From: Alternaria dauci | Taxonomy: Eukaryota > Ascomycota > Dothideomycetes > Pleosporales > Pleosporaceae | Assembly (NCBI RefSeq): GCF_042100115.1 | Contig: NC_091276.1 | Coordinates: 124,001-188,000, forward strand | Direction: 5' to 3' | DNA: 64,000 nucleotides | In this document: one piece after another, positions 24,002-36,066 of the stretch | Layout of the letters: the number at the start of each line of letters is the position of its first letter | Position numbering within the stretch: position 1 is the stretch's first letter | Notes under the pieces: generated by a model | Databases searched by the model: none | Seen by the model: only the letters and a program-made list of their open reading frames with translations | What the model was told of the DNA's origin: nothing | Made by a program: the position numbers and the translations under genes

Positions 24002-24716
24002 TACCGTGTCTGTGCGCAATCCGAGCCAGTTCTCAATCCGAGCCACTTTTTACATACAAATCTCTAATATTAAAGTAGATATAACTTCTTTAATACTTAG
24101 TATTTTGACGAACTTCTAATACTAAAGTTATAGAGAAATATAAGCTCTATAAATCTAGAGTTTTGCTTTTTTAAATTTCTATAATATAAGCTTTTTTTCC
24201 TAAAAAGTCTAAAATTAAGTACTTTAATAAAGTTACTTCTAGTATCTATAAGGTAAAGCTTTTATTTCTCTTTAACTCTTATATTTAAAGTTCTTAAAAA
24301 TATTAAGTATTAAAAAAGTTATTTAGAAAAAACGTTTTTTTAAAATTTTAAAATCTTAAATCTTTAATAACTTTTTTATTTATTAAGATTTTTAGAATCT
24401 TTCTTAGTATTATAAATATAGAGACTTTTTTCTTTCTTAATATAAAAAAAGTTTTTAATTATCTCTACTAATTAAAAAGTATATTTTACTAGCGTTTTTA
24501 ATAAACTAAATAACTTAGTAGTTATAGAGAAATATAAATATATTCTCCTCTTATATTATAGAGGAGGTAATTCTGTATATTTTATATATTTAAGGTTTTT
24601 ATTTATCTTTTATAGTTACTTAGATGTTTAGCTTTTAAAAAGTACTTTTTTACTGTTTTTACTAGTAAAAAGTGGCTCGGATTGAGAACTGGCTCGGATT
24701 GCGCATAGACACGGTA
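24002..24716. mobile_element. MITE with 50-bp TIRs and TA target duplication
   Basis: The element spans 24,004-24,714 (711 bp) between TA dinucleotides. Its first 50 bp and last 50 bp are inverted copies with one mismatch (TG versus TA). Each TIR contains two copies of the motif CGAGCCA. The interior has no CpA/TpG and no coding frame, so it is heavily RIPed although the TIRs are nearly intact. TA duplication and size fit a non-autonomous Tc1/mariner/pogo-type element. Confidence 0.9.
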
Positions 24717-26229
24717 AAACTTTAACCTTAGATACAAGATAATTCATTAACCAAATCCTCCCATAGCTACACTCCAATCCCCGTGTTAGACATGCTAGAG
24801 CGCCCTAGCTTTATGTACTTAGCAGGAGGGCTTCGCTGTGCTTTATATGCCCCATTCTTTTATGTCTACTGTTGTGCTATTTAGACAGTATCATTTCTTG
24901 TTAGTCTATGTGAGGATAAAAAGCGCAGTCTTCTTATCTAATCACTTATTAGGACGATGAGTCGACGCTAAAGCCGATTAATATAGAAAGGAAGGTGGCA
25001 GAGTAACTATATAGCAGTGTAGGCCTAGGATAAATTAGATTCTATAATAAAGGAAGACAGAGACTAACTATTAATATACCTTACTGTAGTTAGGTAGAGG
25101 TGCTTCTACTAGCAAGTAAAAGACTTAAGATAATAATTACGCTACACAATTAGATAGACGCCGCAGCTATATTCGTAAAGACAATCGTATATAATAACCG
25201 CATATAATCTTCGTCTCTTTACTTAGATCTAGAGTTTTTATAGGTCTCTAGTTGCTTACGTAAGAGTACTAAAGATAAAAGCGATGTAGCCGCGAAACGA
25301 GTAACTAGTGCTAACTTATAAGCAGAAGATACTGTTTTACCTCTACTTACGATTAGAAAACTTTAAATACTAATATAGTCTACTTACATAATTGCGGAAA
25401 TAATGTCTAGTATAGTTAAGACTACTACTAGGTATACTATTTATATAAACTAGGAAGGAGAGATAACTATCTATAGTAATTAGGCGAGCTAAGGTTCCTA
25501 TTAGTAGGAGACAAGTAATAAAGGTAGTTAGAATACCTTACGTTGTTACTCGTAAGAAGTTAGAGATTACACATAATAACTACGTTAAGCTAGGAGTATA
25601 TCTCTATTAAATGTAGTGTAGTCGCTATTGCAATAAGGCTAGTGATACCTAGGCCTATTAAACTAGTACCGACAACGATTCCTACAATCTTCTCCTAACA
25701 GTAATCGTACTCGGAGACATAGGGGCTAGATTTAAGGTTTCTGATCTTAAGGTACGTAAGCATGCTACTTAGTATAGGTCTAACTAAGAAACAGATTGCA
25801 AGGCTAACAAGTATGTAAAGTGTTATTTTAAAGAGAATTAGTGCAGTACGAAATATAGGGGGTCCTGTCTTTTTTATCTACTCTATTTCCCGCCACAAGC
25901 AGGACTTGTAGAGAGTTCTACTGTCGTAGACTAATTACTCGTAGTAGAGCCTGAGTAGGGCGAGTTACACGGTAAGAGAGGGGTACTAAATAGCTGCATC
26001 TACGCTTATTAGGAGATCTACATAGTCCTGCGGTGCTCGGTCTTGCCGACCACTAGTATATGGCTTAGAAGAAGTCGTGATATCTGTAGGTACCCACATT
26101 GTAAGGGGTAAAACCTAGAGTAAGACTGAATACGCGTCCCTATAACCCTCGTCATAGTCTACAGCCAACACTAGTGCTTGCCGTCAAATTTCTAATCATT
26201 ACCTTTACCAATCTAACTTAGCGTTGCTC
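24717..26229. other. Mixed, partly RIPed tract without supported gene
   Basis: 24,960-25,860 is rich in TAG/TAA and poor in CpA, and 25,900-26,230 is closer to normal. No family recognised on either strand. Confidence 0.4.
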
Positions 26230-27110
26230 TTCGTATGTCAGAGTCACAGACGTAGAAGTGGAGGCCTGCAGCGACGGGGAGCTTTGTAGGCCATACTAGA
26301 GAGGTATAGGTCTAGATTGAAGAAGACTTAGAGCTTCTCATACATAAATACTTAAGAGTGATATAGTGCAGTTATAGGAGACTGCGACCGGAACGTATCG
26401 CAGCACGCTAGAGGGCCACTCTAGGGTATATCTCGTATATCGATTTCTTGCCAGATAGCCAGGTACTTCACAAGAACTAAGGCGACAATCCTTTGCTTCA
26501 CACTTCTGTTGTCAAATCGCTCTCTACACCGCAACCATGTTTCTCCAACATTCTAGTGCAGGATCAATAGATATTGCACAAACAGCAAGGTTCTCTATAG
26601 CTTCTGCTAGGGTTTCGACCTCAGTCGACTGCAGTGCCTTTGTTTAGTAAGGGATATTTTGGCGGCGCTTACGAGCTTCTGGACACGTCTCTACAGCCGT
26701 TGCCTGCTTACGTCATCAGATGCAGCTGTACAAGCATCCTGTTTGATCAGGTCGTGTAGCGACGTCAGGGACTTTACGGTTACTGGCGTTAGTAGAACTT
26801 CATTCTAGGAGGGCGTTTTTGCTGTATTAGTGCCACAACTGGGATACTCTGCGGGCAGCTTCGGCATATCACGAAGCACCCTATCTAGGTTAAAAGGAAA
26901 CAGTCCAGCAGCAGCCCATCCAGCGCGAATGTTCCTTGCGGCTATAGCTTTGTCCCTCTATAGCTTATAAAGGTAATGTTGTTTGCGAAGCAAAACTCGA
27001 GGACCTCTAGTGTTTCGTAGGTTCCAAAGCCATCAGAGATTAATACCCGAGTCAAGTTGTTTTTGCAGTACTTCTCATTCGTGACGAGGTACCTAGGAGT
27101 ATAGGTATAT
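26230..27110 (-). pseudogene. Degraded Fot1/pogo transposase fragment
   Basis: The minus-strand reading gives RVLISDGFGTYETLEVLEFCF near 27,060-26,980, almost the same as residues 239-259 of the transposase at 39,068-40,744. After a deletion that removes the third catalytic Asp region come NIRAGWAAAGLFPFNLDRVL and DLIKQ...QRLQRRVQKL, matching that protein's middle and C-terminal parts. Frameshifts and stops are frequent toward 26,230. The N-terminal DNA-binding half is missing. No TIRs were found around it. Confidence 0.72.
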
Positions 27111-27778
27111 AATGTATTGCGGAAGTTGTAAGTGGCTCATCTGTTCTGCGTCATCGCAGTACCATAGGATAAAGTGGATGATACCAAAGTATCAACTCAA
27201 CGCACACTAGGATATAAGTCAAGAAGGGAGTATAAGAGTAACCAGACTGCAGCGTCTTCGTTGCTTACACAACTCAAACACTCAACCATAGCGCTCCTCG
27301 GCACAAAGCAGGGTACGTTATGCTGCATATCTGCTACTAACGTCTTAGGCCTAATTTCTGCTTCCCAACGCTTCTTCCTATAGGAGAAGGAGAAGGTTTA
27401 CAGGCTGTTAGCGCGGCTGCGATAGCTAGGTTACCACCTTACCGCGGCGGAGTAGGACTTCACCTATAAAACCTCTTACAACAACACCTAGACGCGATGG
27501 TACTGGATAAGCGACATGCTTGCTCCGTACGGGGTCTCTGTGTTTAAGCGGAGTAAGGCCTAAGACAGGATGTAGTAGAATACCAGACAGAAATATGAAG
27601 ATGAGGTTTAATGAGGTGTAGTTGATATGTATTTGATATATCTCGGTATAATAGTAACAACTGAGTTATTCAGTGCGCACATCTATCAGAAGGAACTTGT
27701 CTGTATAGTAGCGAAGTCGTACCGTGGTTGCCATCCATTTGATCCCATGGTACGGCGATGACCCATCAACAACGAGCC
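27111..27778. other. Spacer with possible coding relic
   Basis: A 69-codon plus-strand frame at 27,174-27,383, and the sequence after it to about 27,570, could be a mutated coding segment, but no family is recognisable and I do not call a gene. Confidence 0.3.
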
Positions 27779-27854
27779 ACTCATACTTTCCGCATCACTT
27801 ACCACACGTACGTTAAAGGTACTCATCAATGAGATATACCGTAATTATCCAGAA
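27779..27854. repeat. 76-bp dispersed repeat, copy 1
   Basis: Identical to 32,941-33,016 except for two transitions. It starts ACTCATACTTTCCGC and ends TAATTATCCAGAA. Flanks differ between copies. Confidence 0.85.
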
Positions 27855-28542
27855 GTCACTGAACCCCGACCTGCCGCTACAGCTGCGTCAGACGTAGACG
27901 CGTCCAACTCATCCACTACAGACGAGCTGAGGATAAATACTATGCACAAAGTATACCTAGAAGTGGATTGTGGGAAGTCATCAGCGCTACCGCGTGTTTA
28001 GTGGATCACCCAAGAAAGGTGCATACGGTTAAGGGATATTTCAGGCATCTACTAGCTCGCGACGCTTTCTAAAACTCGCAAGACATGTTAGTTGACTTTA
28101 CAGTGGGATCATAGAATATTAGACGGCGTACTTTAATCTTCCATTAATTAATGCTATTATTTCGGCTATTTCAGCTCCCTTGTGCACTCTAGGCGTACCG
28201 TCTCCCAAAGGGCGTCAGGTATTAGTATCGGGCTTTTAAAAGAGCCGTCTCCGCTAGATCGGAACCACTCGATTGGTATCAGTATTGCCAGCATCGTGTC
28301 GTCAGGTTTGGTTACACGATTACAATGAGTCGAAATGTTCAGAACTGTCGTTCAAAGTGAATTCATTTATAGCCTGAATAACGTCGTCGGCAGACGTCCC
28401 TAAAGTAACAAATAGCAGTTGATGAGTGTAGCGGCGAACGCGCGACGAATTTGGAGGCCAAGGGGACTCTTCAAGACGCCCGCCTAACTCTAAATCCCGT
28501 GCGGGATACGTCGAAGCTGCCAATACTTAATAGTTTAAGGCA
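27855..28542. other. Spacer; short frame of doubtful significance
   Basis: A 67-codon minus-strand frame (28,320-28,523) has no ATG and no recognised domain. The remainder shows no coding or repeat signal. Confidence 0.3.
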
Positions 28543-28780
28543 TGCATCAATAAACTAATAATAGAAAACGAAGGTGCTCTGCATCCCTGATCCAGTATTA
28601 GACCTTACGGGACCGCATCCCGTGCGGCCTGCACATCAGAATATGCTAGGTTCTTTAGAAGGACAACACCCTGACGTGGATGCATCAATAAACTAATCTC
28701 AGTAGAAAACGAATGTGCTCTGTATCCCAGAGACTAGCCTTACACGACTACATCCCGCACGGGTTTCAAGCTTAACTGCT
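28543..28780. repeat. Imperfect ~100-bp tandem duplication
   Basis: TGCATCAATAAACTAAT, then AGAAAACGAA, GTGCTCTG and ATCCC, followed by a GCATCCCGTGCGG-like block, occur at 28,543-28,640 and again from 28,681. The copies differ by substitutions and small gaps. Confidence 0.65.
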
Positions 28781-29619
28781 AAACTAAATCCGGGCTAATA
28801 CCGTAAGTTAGATATTGTCTTGTTAGTAGACAAACTTCTAGTGAACACTTCTAACACCTCAAAATTCTCTAGCACCGAGATCGCTCTCTATTCTTCTAAG
28901 TGTAGGAGAGTGTGTTGAAAGTAGTATACGTAATGTATCGATAATAGACAATAAATTAGTTCTTTAGGATAATTCAAAGTTAAACAAGAAGTCTCCGGTT
29001 AAGATGTTAAGGTCTTGCGTTTGCTGCTCTGCTGCTGTTGAGGTCGTACTAGCACGTTCACTACTTCTAGCTTTCTTTGATTTTAACATCCCTAGAGGCT
29101 TTTTTTTTCTTTGCTCTCGTACTTGAAGTATGTGGTGTTACGTTAGCCCTAGTCACGCAACGTCGTTTAACTAGTCCCTCTTTAGTAGCCCCCCCTAGCT
29201 TTCGCTTTCTTTATCTAGTTAATTCTTCTTTTAGAGTTTTAGTAGTAACCTACTTAATAGTTACAACTAAATAATGCGGTTGTAGAGAAGACGATCCTAT
29301 AGTCAAAGCGGGAAGGAATGCTACTAGCACAGACTTACATCTAATAAATATTATCTAATTCTTCTTAAGATGCCCAAACAGATAGACAGGCTCAGTGTTA
29401 GTAAGATACACTCCTAGGACAGTGATTGCATAAAGCTTATTACTACTGAATACTGTTTTAGCTTAGCGTAGAGCATTAGTTATCTAAGGTATTACCCCCT
29501 TAATACTTTAGCTTATACTAAAGCTATACCCTTACAATTCGCATTCTTTTATAACAGTATAAGTAAGGAAGATCTTATACTAAGGTAGATTATTAGATTA
29601 TGCTGTCTAAGTATATAGT
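28781..29619. other. Spacer grading into RIPed sequence
   Basis: No gene recognised. Composition becomes TA-rich with few CpA/TpG from about 29,350. Confidence 0.35.
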
Positions 29620-32050
29620 TAGAGATCTGGAACCAGCTCGTCGTCGCTAGATTCTATGTCCGACATAGTTATAGCCTCTACTACAACAGGCGCCTATACT
29701 TCTTCTACTCTTAGGGGTAGTTTATCTAGTGTTCGATTCTCTAAATCCTTTTCTAATTCTCGCTAGAGCTTAGTACATGTGGATTTAAGCTCTATATTCT
29801 CCTCTAACTATACTTTCTATGTATAGGCTAGATCCTAAAGCTATTCTTTAAGTTTCTTATAGGCTTTATGTTCTTATATAGTACAGCAGTATACGTTATT
29901 TAGTTATTAGTATTCCGCTGTAGACTGTTCTAAAAGGCCTTTTATCTCTGCATTCTTATTTTCTAGATAATTAATTATTTCGCATTGCGTGTCAGATTTG
30001 CTCACGAGTGTCTCGTACTGAATTAAGATACTCTAGTACTCCTACTAAAGCGTCGCGTAGCGTAATTGTAGTTTAGTATACTAGGCATCTAGGCTTAGTT
30101 GTTTAGGCGGGATTTCGATATCTATAATATCTTAGACTAAGACAGGAGTAGTTAGTAATCTAAAGTAAGCTATCTATTATTATGTTAGTAAAAAAATTTA
30201 CTGTACAAAAGATTACTTACTTAGAATTCTAGAGAGACAAAAATGTATAAGAAAAGGTCGCGACGTAGTAGTCTTAAATTTAGGTCCTTATATAGCGGAC
30301 CGCTATATAGCTATAGTAGGAATATTATCTCTTTTTCCTTAATAAAGTCACGCTTAAAAGGGCGACCACTTTACTAATCTAGGCTAAGATATAGGAGTTC
30401 TAGGATAGGTGTATATATTTTAGGACTCTTATATAATCAGACCGCTGTTAAGACTCTCTAGACGTAGTTACTAGAGAAAGTAGGATATATTAGCTTTACT
30501 TTATAAAGGTAATCTAAAGCTAGTTATAAATAATACTATTCCTCCTTTACTATAAGATCTTTTGTATGTGTTATTTAGAAGCCCTAAGAAATAGCGAATT
30601 TTACTAGGTGTTACTAAGCTACTAAATTAGGTCCTTTTACGTAAGGTTTAGGTCCTCCTATTTCCTTTCTTAGTATATACGCTGTTAAGCTATTAAAGTG
30701 ACGGCTATAGAATACCTACAGCTCTATATATGCTACTATTATAGCGTCTTATTAGCTAAGCCTAACTTTAATCTCTACGTCTTTAGTCTTATTAAGCTGC
30801 ACTATATTCTTACTAGGAGTAAAGAAGAGTCCTATTAGGCTTAACCTTATTATACGTTTTATCTATTCGCCTAGTAAGTGTCTAAGCGCTTTATAGAGAG
30901 GCTCTAAATACTTAAGTATCTTAAAAAAAGTCTATAGTAACAGAATTACGCTAGGAAAATTATATATATTTTCTACTAAGGTTTTTTGTATCCTACAGTT
31001 ATTCTGTAAGGGAAATATCTCTTCACGTTCTATAAGATTAATAACTAGGCTCTTATTAATATCTAAGTGCTTAGGAGCTAGAAGCTTAAGTCTTTATATA
31101 GTAACGGCGTTAATAGCTAAGAAAGGTAATATCTTATCACTACAGCGTAAGATCCTCTTCTACGCTTTTATAATATAATCTAAGTAAAGCGTTATTTCCT
31201 ATACTAATTAGGAAGCTTCTTATTATATCTAACTATATATATACCTTATTACACTTTAATACTAAGAGCCTGTAAAGCGCTCTAAGTTGCAGTTTAGCCT
31301 ATAGCCCTAGCATATTAATTAAAGCATTAAAACCGGCAGTAAGTGAAGGTCGTTAGAATAGCTACCGTAAATCCTTAGGCTTAGACTTCTCTAGGTAAGA
31401 CTACTATCTTTTTTAGGCTTCTTAGTTATTTTCTTAGTAATATAATCTAATCTTGCGGAAGATCTCGCTATCTAAAGGTTTCTGTTTATTAGAGTATATC
31501 TTAATAATACGAACTAACACCAGCTTAGGGGTATCTACTCTTATATTAATAAAAGTAAGGAGATACTTACTTTTTACTAACTATAGGAGAATAGCCTTAT
31601 AATCTACTATTTATTATTCTTGTTTAGGAATCGTCGTGCTACCTTAATGCGGTATATACTAGAGAGGTATTGCACGTTCTTAAGATATAGAACAGGTGCA
31701 TCCTATAGCTATTAGAGGTTGTGTATATTATCTAATAATATACTATGTAAGGATAGTGCTATAATAAGGTTATCGTCCTTAATAATAGCATTTATAACAT
31801 TCTCCGCTTACAGCCGTAAGTAGCCTAATTACTTATAGATCTTCTCTAAGCGTATAACATTCTTATAAGAGAGATCCTGATATTTCTCTAATACGATCCT
31901 ATGTCTAAACCTTAAAGCGTGTAGTGGTACCTGGGTGATTCCTTAGTAGCATATTAACTTTTTCGCAGTAAAATCTGCATCTAGTAGCTCTATAACGGCG
32001 CATAATAAATTCCTACCTCGGAATAGGCGGAAGTTAAAGAGACTATATCA
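29620..32050 (-). pseudogene. RIPed coding remnant with C-terminal coiled coil
   Basis: Read on the minus strand through TAG/TAA, the segment begins near 32,030 (RLFRGRNLLCAV) and continues with KNVIRLEKIY and YLKNVQYLSSIYRI near 31,900-31,650. It ends in a long heptad-like stretch around 30,130-29,720 (LQLRYATL.QEYQSIL, YLENKNAEIKGLLEQ). The acidic end TMSDIESSDDELVPDL is followed by a stop near 29,618. Frames are interrupted throughout by RIP-type stops and the middle (30,300-31,400) is poorly readable. The arrangement (globular N-terminal part, coiled coil, acidic tail) suggests a structural or DNA-associated protein, but the family is unknown. Confidence 0.45.
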
Positions 32051-32940
32051 GGCAAGAGCACTAGGGAGCCGCGTTAGAATGTCACCAACTTTAGGGTCGC
32101 GAACGCGATGTCACCAGCCTACGGCGACAGGGTGAAACCACGACTTTTAAGTGCTACTTACTCTACATAAAGTCTACGCTTTATATCTATGTGCGCTGCA
32201 AGGGATCACGCTAGTCGTAATAGTAGCTGCGTACCAGTAATGAGCCACGGCGCGCAGTGAGTCAGTCAACAATATTACCACCCCACAAAATTAAGGCTGT
32301 AGAGCCACCGCAACAACTACTATCAAAATCCTTTATAGTTTTATAGCATAGAGATACTTACGCATAACTTGTATTATTTCAATTTTTAAGAAATCTTCAT
32401 TTGGCGGCCGCGCGAGTTCAGCTTAGGCGGCGGGCTGGGTGTGTCGTCTCTGAGATGCTTGCTACGAGGAAACGAGCAATTAAGCTAGGCTGGTGACCCA
32501 TGATTGCAATCTATATGCGAAACTGATCGTGAAAATCGCGCGGGGAAAGGCAAGAATCATTGTTGCAGCGTTTAATGCAGCAAATTGGCGCCCAAGCGCG
32601 CGAAGCAGTATTCAATGTATGATGTATATTTGATTATTCTGTTCTGATGTCGTGGTCACCTTACATATATATCCATAATCAGGGTCTATTTATACGACGT
32701 ATCTCTAAAGCTAGTAATGGTAGAAGGTTCTCATAATTGTGAGTGAGCAGCACTAGGACAACACACGTGGCACACGCATTGTCCTCACCTCATAAACCGT
32801 AAGTTAACAATGATTCTCCGGGCACGACGAGATATATGGGATGGTGCGGAAATCACGGTGAATTACGGGAGAGCATCTTCTGCGGAAGTGGGGTGCTTGT
32901 GAGCAACATGCCGCAAAATTGCTGCATCGACAAAGGACTA
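32051..32940. other. Normal-composition spacer, no gene
   Basis: RIP stops sharply near 32,040. I find no coding frame, RNA gene or TIR pair in this stretch. Confidence 0.35.
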
Positions 32941-33016
32941 ACTCATACTTTCCGCATCACCTACCACACGTACGTTGAAGGTACTCATCAATGAGATATA
33001 CCGTAATTATCCAGAA
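32941..33016. repeat. 76-bp dispersed repeat, copy 2
   Basis: Same-strand partner of 27,779-27,854 with 74 of 76 positions identical. It lies 125 bp left of the outer pogo element. Confidence 0.85.
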
Positions 33017-33252
33017 ATTTAGCTCTAAGAGATTAAAAGAGTAGAATTACTTAACTCACTACATTTCGTTAACATCTTAAAACCTATAGTTTACTCTTAT
33101 CTATTCTTATCACTTGGATAGTATAATTATTCTTTAAGCTAACGTACCTTACGGGTTCGTGGAACACTTTTGCCAAGCCCCCACCAAAACCACCCCATTT
33201 TGGCGCAAAACAGCCTACTTTGGCTCTATATAGAACAATGTAATACGCGATA

Positions 33253-34908
33253 TTATTTAGAGTCTACTTCTACTGCCTGCTTACATGTACGCGCATTATG
33301 CCTAGTCTGATTGCACTGCCCGCAGCGCCTTTGAGTTAGCTCACCTCCTTTAGCACGCACCCGCTTCTTTGGCTTCTTCTTATTACTACGCGCCCTAAAC
33401 TCTTATAGAGCAGTTAGACGAGCCCCTTCCTTAACTATTAAGGTCCCTTCTGCCTAGACCCGCTTCCTTTTATGCGATCTATGTCGCGTAGCAGCCTTAT
33501 TTGCCGCTCGAAGCTCTGCGATCTCCTTTTGCGCCAACACTAGCTTGTGCGCGATAATCGCTGCCCCCTTTAAGACTTTCTTAAAGGCCTTTACTATAGA
33601 AGTTAGTAAGCTATCTATATACTTCTAAATCCTTGCCTTTACGAACGTCGATTGCGACCCTAATTCAAGGGTATTGCTAGGGGTTTACGACTGCCAGGGC
33701 TCGTTGTTGATAGGCAGTAGTAGTGATGGAGTACGTAGCCGGACGTCAAGGGCTGCTATAACCCGTTCTAGGTCAAATAGGACCAATCCAGCGCCTCGAA
33801 ACCCTCCTTAAATATTACTAGGAGCAATTGCAGCATTATAGGCGCGTATAAAGCATGGTAGAAACTCTAGTTTTGTGATGTGAGTGATCCGGTTGCGCAT
33901 GAGATTTTCGGCTTAGCGCCCGTACGCCGTTTTCAAAGGCGAGAAACAACCTACATCAAGAGGCTGCAGGAGGTGCGATGAGTGTGGAGGCATGCAGATA
34001 GTGATGATCTTGTTCTCCTTGCAGTACTGCTGGAATGCGAGCGAGTCGTGGCTCTCATAGCCGTCAATTGCGAGCAGTTAGTGGCTGCCAACTACCCTCT
34101 TCTTTGTATGCTTATTAAAGTGCTTCAACTACTGCAGACTAAGCTCGTTTGTTGTCCAGCTATTCTCGGAGACTGCAATAACCTAGTCCTGAGGCAGAGC
34201 CTCCTCCTTATACTAAGCAGAGAGGTGCTGGCGGCCCTTAAAAATAATGAAGGGTGGAATAGCCCACCCTGTCGCGTTAATGCCCTGGATGACTGTTGTC
34301 CACTCTCTGTTGCCTTGCTGCACCGCCTTTGGCCTTCCTCGTCTCTCTGAAACCGTAACAACTGAGCCAGTGGATATCTGGCCCATCATGAAGCCAGACT
34401 CGTCGAAGTTGTACGTGTCTTCATCCTGGATGCCGTACTTGGCTTTGATATTGGCTACTAGGCTGAACCAGCCTTGTATAACCTCAGGATCCTCACAGAG
34501 AGCTCCCTTGTAGTCGTACTTGCGATTAAACTTTGTTGTGAGCTCAGGGCGACCTTTGACGAACGTACTAGGCCAGTTTACCCCAACCTGGCCCATATTA
34601 CGCTCAGCGCGCAAGGAATTGGCCATATCAGCCACAACTGCGAGCCTGGGGGGAAATCCTCGCGCGACTAGCTTAAGTATATGCTTAACAAGCACGTCCT
34701 CCTCAATCTTAGTTAGATTCTTTGATTTAGGCTAGCAATCTGCTTGTGGAGTCTGTCCTGCGCGTCGGCGGCTTAGTGTTGATAGAGCGACGTTATAGAT
34801 AGCTGCAGCGCGTCGCAAGGAGAGTGTCGCGTCTTGTTTAAGAGCTTGAAGGGCAGTCTGTATCTGACGTTCATTAGAGGAGTCTATCTGGTGTTGTTGT
34901 TGAGGCAT
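33253..34908 (-). pseudogene. Pogo-family transposase with nonsense codons
   Basis: A single frame of 552 codons without frameshift runs from ATG 34,908 to TAA 33,253. N-terminal residues 10-60 hold a psq-like helix-turn-helix (RAAAIYNVALSTLSRR), followed by a CENP-B/Tc5-type DNA-binding region to about 140. The DDE domain shows NFDESGF (Asp169), LLAIDGYES (Asp282) and LLQPLDVGCFSPLK (Asp318), so the DD35D spacing is intact. A C-terminal zinc knuckle reads CGQCNQTRHNARTC. About seven internal TAG/TAA codons (for example after ADC and HLSA) replace Gln or Trp, fitting RIP. It would have cut and pasted this element at TA sites in the nucleus. Confidence 0.85.
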
Positions 34909-34942
34909 TATGTAATATCCCTCACTACGTAGCGAGAACCAC

Positions 34943-35608
34943 TCTCTCAAGAGAAAAATAATAAGTACTTAGACTAATATATAGAAGAAACCCTTTCTAC
35001 GCCTCTGTAACTGTGTAACAGTACGTAAGTGAAATACGACAGATCTTCCTTGCCCTCTTAACAGTCGCCACTAGAAAATTACCAATACTGTCGTCGCCTC
35101 TGCGCCTGATTTAAGGAGTGCCTTGTCGCATAGCACGGTAGAGCACCTCTTCTCTAGCTCTACTAATCAGCTTGCATCGCTTCTAGTAATTATAATTTTG
35201 TAATCTGAACCCCTCTAGCCTTACTACCACGCTCGTAAGTCAACCTCAGCCCTGTAGCGGCGATACTAGGATGATTCATGCAGTGTCGCTACCCTTGTCG
35301 GTACCTTCTCGTTAAGCGAGCGAGTCTGGCTGTCTCAAAGCATCGCTAGCACGTCTCACGTAATACTTTACTTGTAATCTAAGCCACACTGCTCATCTGC
35401 CTAGCCTGTGGCTAGAAGCCATCCTAGAATAGTCATTCAGTGATTGTCCGAAGTTCCCCCACTCAAAGTCATTTGACTCCACCTCGGAAGTTAACGTTAG
35501 GTTAGAGCAGACTACCGTCCTCACCGCCAAATACGACACGCTAGCGAACGAAGCATAACGACCTTACTCCCCAGCCCTTCTGTTTGCTCTGAATTCGATA
35601 ATAAGGTA
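34943..35608. other. Left interior of the cargo segment, no clear gene
   Basis: Normal composition with scattered TAG codons. It may contain the mutated upstream part of the zinc-finger-like relic that becomes readable from about 35,609. Confidence 0.35.
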
Positions 35609-35989
35609 GACGATGCCTATGCTGACCTCCCTCCCGGACACGTATAGGCTTATCCCTGTAAGCTCCTTTCGTGTCCTAACTACGGCAAGTCCTAGCTCCT
35701 TCGAAGCAAATTCCTCCTCTATCTGCAGGAAGGAGATTTACACAGGACAGTAACTACACTAGCTGTGCGCCGCATAATTAAGCAAGAGTAGCGGTATACG
35801 ACTGATCCTTATTTACCGCGTTGAACGGCCCTAGATTTTCGTCCCCGAGATGATCCAGACGAGCACGTGTGGGAGTACGGGTTTAGAGATGAAACTAGAA
35901 AGGTGATAAAGGGCAAAGGCACGATGAAGCAAATAGAGATGCATCGGGCATCACGGCGCCAGGAGATACAGGAGAGGCAGACAACATAA
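35609..35989 (+). pseudogene. Zinc-finger-like protein, C-terminal part
   Basis: The frame ends at TAA 35,987-35,989. It reads AYPCKLLSCPNYGKS*LLRSKFLLYLQEGDLH, a degenerate C2H2-type finger, then RYTTDPYLP, a conserved-looking DFRPRDDPDEHVWEYGFRDET and a basic tail. Stops at V*AYP, KS*LL, QE*RY and PR*TA are probable Trp, Gln or Arg positions altered by RIP-type transitions. It is the first readable item inside the 10.7-kb segment and points toward the nuclease-like gene. Function unknown; DNA or RNA binding is an inference. Confidence 0.45.
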
Positions 35990-36066
35990 TCACAGTTTTG
36001 CTCGTACGTTGCTGTGAAGAGATTTACTTTATTCTAGTCTAAAAAGCTCTTAGTTGATGATTTATC

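Noticed and set aside
29077..29274. 65-codon ORF with hydrophobic start
   Set aside because: Poly-T run and low complexity. No signal-peptide gene structure or homology.
33982..34735. Several plus-strand ORFs of 65-122 codons
   Set aside because: They lie antisense to the pogo transposase (33,253-34,908), whose frame has matching motifs. They are shadows.
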